From positions 1 through 47,681 of the forward strand of contig CALMTS010000225.1 of NCBI GenBank assembly GCA_937872685.1: a stretch of 47,681 bases of DNA, given 5' to 3'. The stretch comes from an uncultured Desulfomicrobium sp. GTDB taxonomy: Bacteria; Desulfobacterota; Desulfovibrionia; Desulfovibrionales; Desulfomicrobiaceae. The notes below the pieces were generated by a model. That model saw only the letters and a list, made by a program, of their open reading frames with translations, was not told where the DNA came from and did no database searches. A program made the translations under genes and the position numbers. Shown here one piece after another: positions 8,203-15,718 of the stretch. Numbering within the stretch: the first letter of the stretch is position 1; the number at the start of each line of letters is the position of its first letter.

Positions 8203-10263
8203 ATGGGAATCGACAGAAGAAGCTTTATATCCTTGGTGGCTGGCGGTGTGGCGGGCAGCCTCTTCACTCCCGTAGTCTGGAAATCCCTTGATGACGTGTC
8301 CATCTGGACGCAGAACTGGCCGTGGATCCCCAGGCTGCAGTACGGCGAGGAACTGAAGGTTCCGGCCCTGTGCAAGCTGGGCTCCGACGCCTACGGCATC
8401 AAGGTCAAGACCGTGGCCGGCCGCCCCGTTGCGGCTGAAGGCAACCCGGACCACCTCCTGAGCATGGGCGGCATCTGCCCCCTGGGCGCAGCCAGTGTCC
8501 ATCTCCTTTACAGCCCTTCCCGGGTCAGGAACCCCAAGCTCAAAGACGGCTCGTCCTTCAAGGATATCAGCTGGGAAGAAGCCGAGGACCTGCTTGCCGG
8601 GAAGATTAAAGAAGCTGGTGCCAATGTGGCCATGATCAGCGGCGACGAGACCGGATCGGTCACCGACGTGCTGGCCGGCCTGGTTGGCAAAGCCGGTTCG
8701 GACAAAACTTTCCTCATGCCCGGCGAAAGCGCCGCGGCCTCCGCAGCTCTGGCCATGATCGGCGGTGATGGTCAGGTGGGTTATGACATCGAGAATGCGA
8801 ACTACGTGCTCCTCCTTGGCGCTGATGCCATGGGCTCCTGGGGCAACGTGGCTCGCAACGGCAGCGCCTTTGCGGCCAGCCGCGAGAAGGGCGTCAAGTT
8901 CGTTTACGCCGGGCCTGCCCAGAACGGCACCTCTGCAGTGGCCGACATCTGGGTGCCCTGCGCCCCGGGGACGGAAGCGGTTCTGGCCATGGGCCTCGCT
9001 GCCGTCATCTCCGCGGGCGGCCGTGACCGTTCCGCCTGGCCCGGATACGCCGAGTTCGCGAAGTTCGTGCAGGGCGCCTATCCCCTTGAAAAAGTCTCCG
9101 AAATCACTAGCGTTTCCGCTGAGGTGATCAAGGGCCTTGCCCAGGAATTGGTTCGTGCCGGCCGTCCGCTGGTGCTGACTTCCGCTGGTGCCGGACAGGG
9201 CCTGGGAGCCTTCGAGATGGCCGCGGGCATGTGCTTGAATCTGCTGCTGGAGCAGGTCAACGCTGTCGGCGGCGTGCGCATCTTGCCCTGGAGCCCCAAA
9301 GTCGTGGAATCCGCTCCGGACAAGAAGGCCATGCTGGCTAGCGACCTCGCCGCCTATCTGACGGCCGTTGCCGACGGCGGGGCCGAGGCCCCGGCCCTGC
9401 TGATGGTCTATGGCGCCAACCCGGCCTACGCCATGCCGAACCTTGCCAAGGCCCAGGCGGCCATCGACAAGGCCGGCTTCGTGGTATCCTTCAGCTCCTT
9501 CATGGACGAGACCGCGGCCATGGCCGATTTGATCATGCCCGACAGTTACGCTTTCGAGCGCCTGGACGACGCCTATTCCCCGTACGGGTCCGGGCAGCCC
9601 AACTACACCGTGGCCGCCGCCATCATCAAGCCCGTCTATGACACCAAGCCCACCGGCGACGCCCTTCTGGCCGTGGCCGCCAAGGCCGAACTGGAACTGG
9701 GATTCGAGACCTTCGAGGATGTGGTCAAGGCCAAGGCCGAGGCCCTGGGCGCCGATTTCGACTCCATGGTCGAGGGTTCCCCCTGGGTAGGCGAGGAGTT
9801 TCCGGCTCAGGACCTGGCCTTTTGGGCGACCCCGCTGCAGGAGATTCCCGTTGCCGCCAAGGACGGCAAGTCCCTGGCCCTGGCTGCGGCCGTCCAGCTC
9901 AAGGTCGGCAGCGCCAAGATGGCCATCCCGCCCTTCAACACCAACGCCATTCGTTTTGACGAAATGCTCGGCAAGGACATGTACGTTCTCATGAACGGCG
10001 CCACTGCCAAGAATCTGGGCGTGAAGAAGGACGACGCGGTCAAGCTGTCTGCCGCAGCCGGCGAATGCAAGGCTCGCGTACGCATCTTCGAAGGCGTGAT
10101 GAACGACACCGTGGTGGCCCCCCTCGGGTTTGGCCACAGCGCTTGGGATGATTTTTCCAGAGGCAAGGGAGACAACGTCTACAAACTGTTGACCGCCGAA
10201 GCGGAAGCAGAGACCGGGCTGTCCCGGTACGCCGCGACGCGGGTCACTGTCAGCAAGGCGTAG
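8203..10263 (+). CDS. qrcB: QrcB, molybdopterin-oxidoreductase-like periplasmic subunit of Qrc
   Basis: The large 686-residue subunit of Qrc. It has the fold of molybdopterin oxidoreductases, but the family is known to carry no molybdenum. A twin-arginine signal (DRRSFISLVAGG, residues 4-15) implies folded export to the periplasm. The usual N-terminal four-cysteine [4Fe-4S] motif is broken: only a lone Cys in VPALCKLG and one in GGICPLG are left. It therefore looks like a structural descendant of a catalytic subunit. The family's C-terminal molybdopterin-dinucleotide-binding-like domain is present (PFNTNAIRFDEMLG onward). It starts 18 bases after qrcA. Confidence 0.93.
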   Translation: MGIDRRSFISLVAGGVAGSLFTPVVWKSLDDVSIWTQNWPWIPRLQYGEELKVPALCKLGSDAYGIKVKTVAGRPVAAEGNPDHLLSMGGICPLGAASVHLLYSPSRVRNPKLKDGSSFKDISWEEAEDLLAGKIKEAGANVAMISGDETGSVTDVLAGLVGKAGSDKTFLMPGESAAASAALAMIGGDGQVGYDIENANYVLLLGADAMGSWGNVARNGSAFAASREKGVKFVYAGPAQNGTSAVADIWVPCAPGTEAVLAMGLAAVISAGGRDRSAWPGYAEFAKFVQGAYPLEKVSEITSVSAEVIKGLAQELVRAGRPLVLTSAGAGQGLGAFEMAAGMCLNLLLEQVNAVGGVRILPWSPKVVESAPDKKAMLASDLAAYLTAVADGGAEAPALLMVYGANPAYAMPNLAKAQAAIDKAGFVVSFSSFMDETAAMADLIMPDSYAFERLDDAYSPYGSGQPNYTVAAAIIKPVYDTKPTGDALLAVAAKAELELGFETFEDVVKAKAEALGADFDSMVEGSPWVGEEFPAQDLAFWATPLQEIPVAAKDGKSLALAAAVQLKVGSAKMAIPPFNTNAIRFDEMLGKDMYVLMNGATAKNLGVKKDDAVKLSAAAGECKARVRIFEGVMNDTVVAPLGFGHSAWDDFSRGKGDNVYKLLTAEAEAETGLSRYAATRVTVSKA

Positions 10264-10303
10264 TTATTCCTGAGCACCTGGCGAAAACAAGAGGATACTC
10301 AAA

Positions 10304-11074
10304 ATGCAAGCAAAAGAATTCAAGGTGAAATGGGGCATGGTTGTCGACCTCGACAAGTGCACCGGATGCGGTGCCTGCTCCGTGGCCTGCAAGGCGGAGA
10401 ACAACCTGCCGCCCGAGGTCGATGCGTCCAACAAGCTGCGGACCACTGACTGGATGAACATATACGAACTGTCCAACGAGAAGCCTTTCCCCGATCACGA
10501 GGTGGCCTATCTGCCCCGCCCGTGCATGCAGTGCGGCAAGCCCTCCTGCTCCACGGTCTGCCCCGTCGTGGCGACCCTCAAGGACGAAGAGGGCGGCATT
10601 GTCAGTCAGGTCTATCCCCGTTGTATCGGCTGCCGGTACTGCATGGCGGCCTGCCCCTACCATGCCCGCTACTTCAACTGGTTTGATCCGATCTGGCCCG
10701 AAGGCATGGAAAAGGTTCTGACTCCCTACACCTCGACCCGTCCCCGCGGTGTGGTCGAGAAGTGCACCTTCTGCCATCACCGCTTCATGGCGGCCAAGGA
10801 ACAGGCCCGCATGAATGGCGAAGACCCGACCGAACTGGCCGAGGACGCCTACATCCCGGCCTGTGCAGAGATCTGCCCCACCGGCGCGATCAAATTCGGC
10901 AATCTGAAGAATCCCGAGCATGAAGTCAGCAAAATGGCTGCGTCCAAGTACGCCTTCCGCCTGCTGGCCAAGCTCGGCACCGACCCGCAGGTTTACTACT
11001 ACTCCAAGCGGGAGTGGGTGCGGAAACTCGGGGACAACTACCTGAAGAATGCGAAGGGAGGCGAACATGTCTGA
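10304..11074 (+). CDS. qrcC: QrcC, four-cluster iron-sulfur protein of Qrc
   Basis: A 256-residue ferredoxin-like electron-transfer subunit of the DmsB/NrfC type, linking the haems of QrcA to the membrane subunit QrcD. Cysteine groups seen are CTGCGACSVAC (19-29), CMQCGKPSCSTVC (74-86), CIGCRYCMAAC (107-117), and a fourth split group CTFC plus CAEIC near the C-terminus. That is the layout for several [4Fe-4S]/[3Fe-4S] clusters. There is no signal peptide; it is probably carried across the membrane with Tat substrate QrcB. The stop overlaps the start of qrcD by eight bases. Confidence 0.94.
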   Translation: MQAKEFKVKWGMVVDLDKCTGCGACSVACKAENNLPPEVDASNKLRTTDWMNIYELSNEKPFPDHEVAYLPRPCMQCGKPSCSTVCPVVATLKDEEGGIVSQVYPRCIGCRYCMAACPYHARYFNWFDPIWPEGMEKVLTPYTSTRPRGVVEKCTFCHHRFMAAKEQARMNGEDPTELAEDAYIPACAEICPTGAIKFGNLKNPEHEVSKMAASKYAFRLLAKLGTDPQVYYYSKREWVRKLGDNYLKNAKGGEHV

Positions 11075-12302
11075 TAGAGCGTACTGGCCCGAAGGGGTAG
11101 AACGTTGTTCTGTTGGGAAGTTCCTGGCCTGGTTGGGCGTGATCAGCATCTTCCTCGCCTGGGGTGGATACGGCGCGTTCAAGGTGCTGGGGACCGGTAT
11201 CGGCGTGACGGGTCTGGACAACTACTTCGGGTTCGGCCTGTGGATCACCTTCGACCTGGCGGTCATCGCCCTGGGCGCCGGAGCATTCTTCTCCGGTTTC
11301 CTGCGCTACATCATCCGCATCGATGAGCTCAAAAACATCATCAATCTGGCGGTCATCGTCGGGTTCCTCTGCTACTCCGGCGCCATGCTCGTCCTGGTAC
11401 TGGACATCGGCCAGCCCCTGCGGGCCTGGTTCGGCTACTGGCATCCCAACGTCCACTCCATGCTGACGGAAGTCATTTTCTGCATCACCTGCTACTGCAC
11501 GGTGCTGATCATTGAATACGTCCCGATCATCCTGGAGAACCGCAAGATCAATGAGAACAGGCTCTGCCACCACATAGCCCACAACTTCCATGTGTACATG
11601 CCGCTGTTCGCCGGCATCGGCACGTTCCTGTCCTTCTTCCACCAGGGTTCCCTGGGCGGCATGTACGGCGTGCTCTTCGGCCGCCCGTTCGTGTTCCGCG
11701 AAGGCTTCTTCATCTGGCCCTGGACGTTCTTCCTGTTCATCTCCTCGGCCATCGCCTCCGGCCCCGGCTTCACCATGTTGTGCGCCGCTCTGATGGAAAC
11801 CATCTCCGGCCGCAAGCTGGTCAGCTACGAAACCAAGAAGCTCATGGGCAAGATCTCCGGTCTGCTCCTGTGCGTCTACATCTTCTTCAAGATTCTCGAC
11901 ACCTACGCCTGGGCCAAGGGCATCCTGCCCGGCATGGGCCTGACCTTCGACCAGATGTACAACAGCGAATACGGTTACGGCCAGATTCTGCTGTGGCTCG
12001 AGCTGTTCTGGTTCGGCCTCATCCCGGCCGTGATGCTGATAACGCCCTGGGTGCGCGAACGTCCGGCGCTCATGTACACCGCCGCGATCATGACCGCCAT
12101 CGGCGTCACCATCAACCGCTTCGTCTTCACGGTTCAGGCCCTGGCCATCCCGGTCATGCCTTTCGACCGCTGGACGTCCTACGCTCCCAACTGGGCCGAA
12201 TGGTCCACTTCGGGCATGATCGTCGCCTACGGCTTCCTGGTCATGAGCCTCTCCTACCGTTATCTGCCGATCTTCCCGCAGGAAGTGAAGCTGAACAAGT
12301 AG
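11067..12302 (+). CDS. qrcD: QrcD, NrfD/PsrC-family integral membrane quinone-binding subunit of Qrc
   Basis: A membrane protein of 411 residues with about ten hydrophobic helices, of the NrfD/PsrC family. It holds the menaquinone site of Qrc. Family features visible include the long helix LAWLGVISIFLAWGGYGAF near the N-terminus and a His-rich stretch, HHIAHNFHVYMPLF, between helices. The start at 11067 is preferred over the longer frame at 11049 because GGGAGG lies just upstream and MSDRAYWPEG makes a plausible N-terminus. It overlaps qrcC by eight bases and is followed by a terminator, closing the operon. Confidence 0.93.
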   Translation: MSDRAYWPEGVERCSVGKFLAWLGVISIFLAWGGYGAFKVLGTGIGVTGLDNYFGFGLWITFDLAVIALGAGAFFSGFLRYIIRIDELKNIINLAVIVGFLCYSGAMLVLVLDIGQPLRAWFGYWHPNVHSMLTEVIFCITCYCTVLIIEYVPIILENRKINENRLCHHIAHNFHVYMPLFAGIGTFLSFFHQGSLGGMYGVLFGRPFVFREGFFIWPWTFFLFISSAIASGPGFTMLCAALMETISGRKLVSYETKKLMGKISGLLLCVYIFFKILDTYAWAKGILPGMGLTFDQMYNSEYGYGQILLWLELFWFGLIPAVMLITPWVRERPALMYTAAIMTAIGVTINRFVFTVQALAIPVMPFDRWTSYAPNWAEWSTSGMIVAYGFLVMSLSYRYLPIFPQEVKLNK

Positions 12303-12320
12303 GCACTCGTTCGAATTCGC

Positions 12321-12347
12321 AAAAAAGGCCCTTCGGGGCCTTTTTTT
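12321..12347 (+). terminator. Intrinsic terminator of the qrc operon
   Basis: AAAAAAGGCC-CTTCGG-GGCCTTTTTTT: a GC-rich stem capped by a stable TTCG loop and followed by seven T, 19 bases after the qrcD stop. Confidence 0.92.
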
Positions 12348-12433
12348 ATTGGTGACAAAAGGTTGCGGGATGTGCTCATCTCCGGCGCTGATGCCAGGGC
12401 GTGAAACGGTCGGGGAACACGAAAGGAGAAGCC

Positions 12434-13549
12434 ATGAGTCGAGACGGGAACGGGCGCCTGGACGCCATTGACGCCGCCAGAGCCATCGGGCTGGGACTGG
12501 TCTATTACGGCCATTTTGTCGAACAGGTCATGTACCTGAAGAATCCGGCGGCGGCCCTTCACTACAAGTGGATTTACTCCTTCCACATGATCCTCTTTTT
12601 CGTGCTCTCGGGTTGGGTGCGCGGGGCCAGGCCGTCCTTCGCCGCGCCGCGGGCCTTCGTCAAGACGACCCTGGCCAGCCGCATCACTCCCTACGTTTTT
12701 TTCAGCGTGGTCATGGCCGCGCTGTCCCTGCCGATCCCGGGGTGGTTTCCCATCGTCGACCTCTCTGCCCCCGCAGGTTACCTCAAGGCCACCGTGGCCA
12801 CAGGCATGGGCTTTCCCCTGTTCAACGTACCCATGTGGTTTGTTGCCTGTCTGGTCAGCGTGGAGTGCGTGCACCGCCTGGCCGGCGGGTTTCTGGATTC
12901 GCCCCGGCGGATCCTGCTCACCGCGTTGGTGTGCTATGTCGCAGGCTACGCCCTCAATGCCCGGTATTTCTTTTTCGGCCAGAGCATGAGTTTCTGGCTG
13001 CTGCACGAGGTCCCTGTCGTTTACGCGTTCTATCTCATCGGCGTTCTGCTGGGGCGAAGCCGCGTTTTGGAAAAGGTCGGAACGGGCGCCGCTGTCGGTG
13101 TTTTTCTGGTGGCGTTGCTGGCGGTGCAACTGAGCTACGATCTCAACCAAGGGCCCTTCCGGTATCTTCAGGCCGTGGTCATCCTGCTTTCGGGTCACGG
13201 GCATTTTCTGTGGTTCCCGTTCACGGCCCTGGCCGGCACGTTCATGGTCCTAGCTCTGGGCACGGCGCTCCAACGCTCGGCGCTTCTGGCGTTTTTGGGT
13301 CGAAACGGATTGATCCTGCTGGGCATGAATGGATTTTTCTACCACTTCGTGAACAAGCCGCTGGCAACCTGGAGCGTGACCGTCTTTCCGGACGCGGGCT
13401 GGGCGGTGTTTCTTGTCAGCGCCGTGGTCAGCATTGCGAGCATCGGGCTCTGTGTGCCGGTCATCCATGGGTTGAACCGGATGATCCCCCAGTTTGTGGG
13501 AAAGCCTCGTCAGGCCGGCATGTTCTTCGGGCCCTTGCTGCGCGGATAG
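12434..13549 (+). CDS. Membrane acyltransferase family 3 protein
   Basis: A polytopic protein of 371 residues resembling acyltransferase family 3 (COG3594-like sugar O-acetylases). The N-terminal DAIDAARAIGLGLVYYGHF holds the family's conserved Arg and His in helix 1. YSFHMILFFVLSGWV is the typical helix-2 motif with HMPLFF-like character. About ten hydrophobic segments follow. Such enzymes usually transfer acetyl or other acyl groups to surface sugars or lipids; the acceptor cannot be told. The start at 12434 has AAAGGAG eight bases upstream, and the longer frame from 12401 lacks a site. An MFS gene follows after six bases, so they form a pair. Confidence 0.82.
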   Translation: MSRDGNGRLDAIDAARAIGLGLVYYGHFVEQVMYLKNPAAALHYKWIYSFHMILFFVLSGWVRGARPSFAAPRAFVKTTLASRITPYVFFSVVMAALSLPIPGWFPIVDLSAPAGYLKATVATGMGFPLFNVPMWFVACLVSVECVHRLAGGFLDSPRRILLTALVCYVAGYALNARYFFFGQSMSFWLLHEVPVVYAFYLIGVLLGRSRVLEKVGTGAAVGVFLVALLAVQLSYDLNQGPFRYLQAVVILLSGHGHFLWFPFTALAGTFMVLALGTALQRSALLAFLGRNGLILLGMNGFFYHFVNKPLATWSVTVFPDAGWAVFLVSAVVSIASIGLCVPVIHGLNRMIPQFVGKPRQAGMFFGPLLRG

Positions 13550-13555
13550 GACTCG

Positions 13556-14785
13556 ATGACGGCGCAGGCAGGGCGGAAAGAGGCCGGGCTGGACGGCGAG
13601 GGGGCGCTGCGGCGGACGCTGCTGACCCTCAACGTCTTCGCGGCGTTGAAAATGACGCTCTTTCCCATGGCCGTCATCACCCTGTTCTGGAAGGACGAGA
13701 TAGGCCTGTCCCTGACGGAGATCCTGACCCTGCAGGTGTTCTTTTCCCTGGCCAGCGTGGTCATGGAGTACCCCTCGGGGTATGTCAGCGACCGTCTGGG
13801 ATACCGCTGGGCCCTCATCACCGCCTGTGTTTTCGGATTGCTCGGCTGGGGCTGGTATCTGGCCGCGGAGACGTTCTGGGGGGTACTGCTGGCGGAGTTG
13901 ATGCTGGGCGTTTGCTACGCCTTCATCAGCGGTTCGGATACGGCCCTGCTTTTTGAGACGTTGCGTGCCTCTGGGCGTGTCGACCTCTATGCCCGGTGCG
14001 ACGGGCGGATGGTGAGTTGGGCCCAGGGCGGAGAAGCGGCCGGCGCGCTGTTCGCAGGCCTCATGTACGCCCACTGGCCCCTGCTGCCTTTCGTGGCACA
14101 GATCGCGGTCTGGGCCGTGGCGCTCGGGCTGTGCCTGAGCCTGCGCGAGCCTCCCGGGGACGATGGCGGCCCCGTGACGTCGCACCTGGCCGAGGCCTTG
14201 GGCGTGTGCCGTTTTGCCTTCCGCAGTCCGGCCATCCGCTCGACCATTGTCAGCGGGATGCTCCTGGGGCTTGCGTCTTTCTACATGGTCTGGCTCATCC
14301 AACCGCACATGCAGGCCTGTACTGTCCCTTTGACCTGGTTCGGGCCGGCCTGGGCCGGCGCTAATCTGGTCGTGGCGCTGGCCGCAACAAGCAGCCACCG
14401 GATTCAGAGCCGCATCGGGATGCGGGGCATGTACGTCGTCTTTTTTGTGTTCATTGTGACGGCGTACACAGGCCTGGGGCTTTCCACCGCACTGGGCAGC
14501 TTTCTCTTCTACTACCTGCTCACGGCCATGCGCGGGATGCAGGGGCCGCTCATGCGTTCCCGTCTGCAGGCTCTGAGCGAGCGGCGGAACAGGGCCAGCA
14601 TCCTGTCCCTGCACAGTCTGGTCTTCAGGCTGGGTTTCGTGCTGACCGGTCCGATGGTCGGGTGGCTTGCGGACAACCAGGGACTGCCGGTGACGTTCCT
14701 CCTCCTCGCCTGTGCGTTCGCTGTGACCCTGCCTCTGGCCGGAAAGGAGTTCCTGCGTCGCAACACTCCGGAATCCATGATGTAA
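13556..14785 (+). CDS. Major facilitator superfamily transporter
   Basis: A 409-residue membrane protein with roughly twelve hydrophobic helices. The MFS loop 2-3 signature is seen as YPSGYVSDRLGYRWAL near residue 65-80 (G-x-x-x-D-R-x-G-x-R). It is followed by the helix with FISGSDTALLFETLR. Proteins of this layout are usually drug, sugar or metabolite exporters; the substrate is unknown. It starts six bases after the acyltransferase stop and is likely co-transcribed with it. The start at 13556 gives a hydrophilic N-terminal tail of about 20 residues. Confidence 0.85.
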   Translation: MTAQAGRKEAGLDGEGALRRTLLTLNVFAALKMTLFPMAVITLFWKDEIGLSLTEILTLQVFFSLASVVMEYPSGYVSDRLGYRWALITACVFGLLGWGWYLAAETFWGVLLAELMLGVCYAFISGSDTALLFETLRASGRVDLYARCDGRMVSWAQGGEAAGALFAGLMYAHWPLLPFVAQIAVWAVALGLCLSLREPPGDDGGPVTSHLAEALGVCRFAFRSPAIRSTIVSGMLLGLASFYMVWLIQPHMQACTVPLTWFGPAWAGANLVVALAATSSHRIQSRIGMRGMYVVFFVFIVTAYTGLGLSTALGSFLFYYLLTAMRGMQGPLMRSRLQALSERRNRASILSLHSLVFRLGFVLTGPMVGWLADNQGLPVTFLLLACAFAVTLPLAGKEFLRRNTPESMM

Positions 14786-14813
14786 TGAGTTCGTCCACAG
14801 TGTGGGAATTCGC

Positions 14814-14822
14814 TGTGGAAAA
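14814..14822 (-). promoter_or_regulatory. DnaA-box-like site upstream of nrdGD
   Basis: On the minus strand the nonamer TTTTCCACA fits the DnaA consensus TTWTNCACA exactly. An inverted partner TCGTCCACA at 14791-14799 matches 7 of 9. The pair lies just before the nrd promoter. Short sites occur by chance, so confidence is limited. Confidence 0.35.
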
Positions 14823-14830
14823 GGTTTCGG

Positions 14831-14859
14831 TTGCTCCCGGCGCGAGGATGGTCTAAAGA
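14831..14859 (+). promoter_or_regulatory. Possible promoter of the nrdG-nrdD transcript
   Basis: TTGCTC (14831-14836), 17-base spacer, TAAAGA (14854-14859). It would start RNA about 15 bases before the cobalamin aptamer, a normal arrangement for a riboswitch leader. Confidence 0.4.
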
Positions 14860-14880
14860 TATTTCCGTTCCGCAAATACA

Positions 14881-14967
14881 CTTCAGGTGCTTGGGAACCC
14901 GGTGCGAGTCCGGGGCGGTCCCGCCACTGTGACCCCGCGAGGGGCGAGCCAGAAAACCAGCCTGAAG
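14881..14967 (+). promoter_or_regulatory. Cobalamin (B12) riboswitch in the nrdG-nrdD leader
   Basis: A compact cobalamin aptamer. The closing stem pairs CTTCAGG (14881-14887) with CCTGAAG (14961-14967). Inside are the conserved blocks GGTGCTTGGGAA, CCGGTGCGAGTCCGG, the core CCCGCCACTGTGA, and the GCCAGAAAACC element near the 3' end. Behind it a hairpin, CTGCA/TGCAG at 14984-14999 with weaker outer pairing (TATCC/GGATA), has no T run. Control may therefore act on translation of nrdG, whose Shine-Dalgarno site is weak. The family rule is that bound cobalamin switches the downstream gene off. Confidence 0.93.
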
Positions 14968-15046
14968 CTATCCTCTTAACTCTCTGCACGCGGATGCAGG
15001 GTGTTGGGATATTCAGAAAGAAACGTCACATCCATTACGAGCGAAC

Positions 15047-15685
15047 ATGACGGACACGAGCCCGGTCTGGGATCGCGTGCGCGGTATGGTGCCGGTCAGC
15101 CTGTGCGATTGGCCCGGCAGGGTCACGTGCGTGCTTTTCACCGGTGGCTGCAACTTGCGCTGCCCGACCTGTCACAATGCGGCCCTGGCCTGGACCTGGA
15201 AAACCCTGCCGGCCCTGAGCCGGGAAACGGTGCTGGCCGATTTGCGGCGCCGCAGCCGCTGGCTGGACGGGATCACGCTGTCCGGCGGAGAGCCGACCTG
15301 TGTTGCGGGCCTGGAAGGGCTGCTCGCGGATCTGGCCGACACGGGACTGCCAGTCAAACTTGACTCCAACGGCTCGGCTCCAGGCGTTCTGGAGGGGCTG
15401 CTCCGCGACAACCTGGTCCAGTCCCTGGCCGTGGACGTCAAGGGGCCGTGGGCCATGTACCCGCAGTTGACCGGCCAGACCATGACGGAAGAAGGGGCGC
15501 GGGAGTCCCTGGGGCAGGTTTTCGACCTGGCGCGCAGACACCCCGGCAGAATCTATTTCCGCTGCACCAAGGTGCCGGCCCTCTCGGACGCCGACCTGCA
15601 CGCGACCAGGGTCCAGGTCCCGGAAGGCCTGCCCCTGAACTTCCAGGAGTTCGTGCCGCCTCGAATGGAACAGGACGTTGCCTGA
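15047..15685 (+). CDS. nrdG: Anaerobic ribonucleoside-triphosphate reductase activating protein (radical SAM)
   Basis: A 212-residue radical SAM enzyme that makes the glycyl radical on NrdD. The cluster motif CNLRCPTC (CxxxCxxC) begins near residue 35, after LFTGG. The SAM-binding GGE motif is seen in TLSGGEPTC. It resembles the pyruvate-formate-lyase-activase-like NrdG form found with one-subunit NrdD in anaerobes. The start at 15047 has only a weak ribosome site (GAGCG), in line with control by the cobalamin riboswitch ahead of it. nrdD follows after 33 bases. Confidence 0.92.
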   Translation: MTDTSPVWDRVRGMVPVSLCDWPGRVTCVLFTGGCNLRCPTCHNAALAWTWKTLPALSRETVLADLRRRSRWLDGITLSGGEPTCVAGLEGLLADLADTGLPVKLDSNGSAPGVLEGLLRDNLVQSLAVDVKGPWAMYPQLTGQTMTEEGARESLGQVFDLARRHPGRIYFRCTKVPALSDADLHATRVQVPEGLPLNFQEFVPPRMEQDVA

Positions 15686-15718
15686 AAACCTCAAACAAGA
15701 ATTCTGATCGGAGTATTC

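Noticed and set aside
8029-10137. A 702-codon minus-strand frame opposite qrcB
   Set aside because: Antisense shadow of a clear qrcB gene with a low-complexity, Gly/His-rich product.
13250-14989. A 579-codon minus-strand frame opposite the acyltransferase and MFS genes
   Set aside because: Product is highly charged and unlike a protein family; the two plus-strand genes have membrane motifs and ribosome sites.
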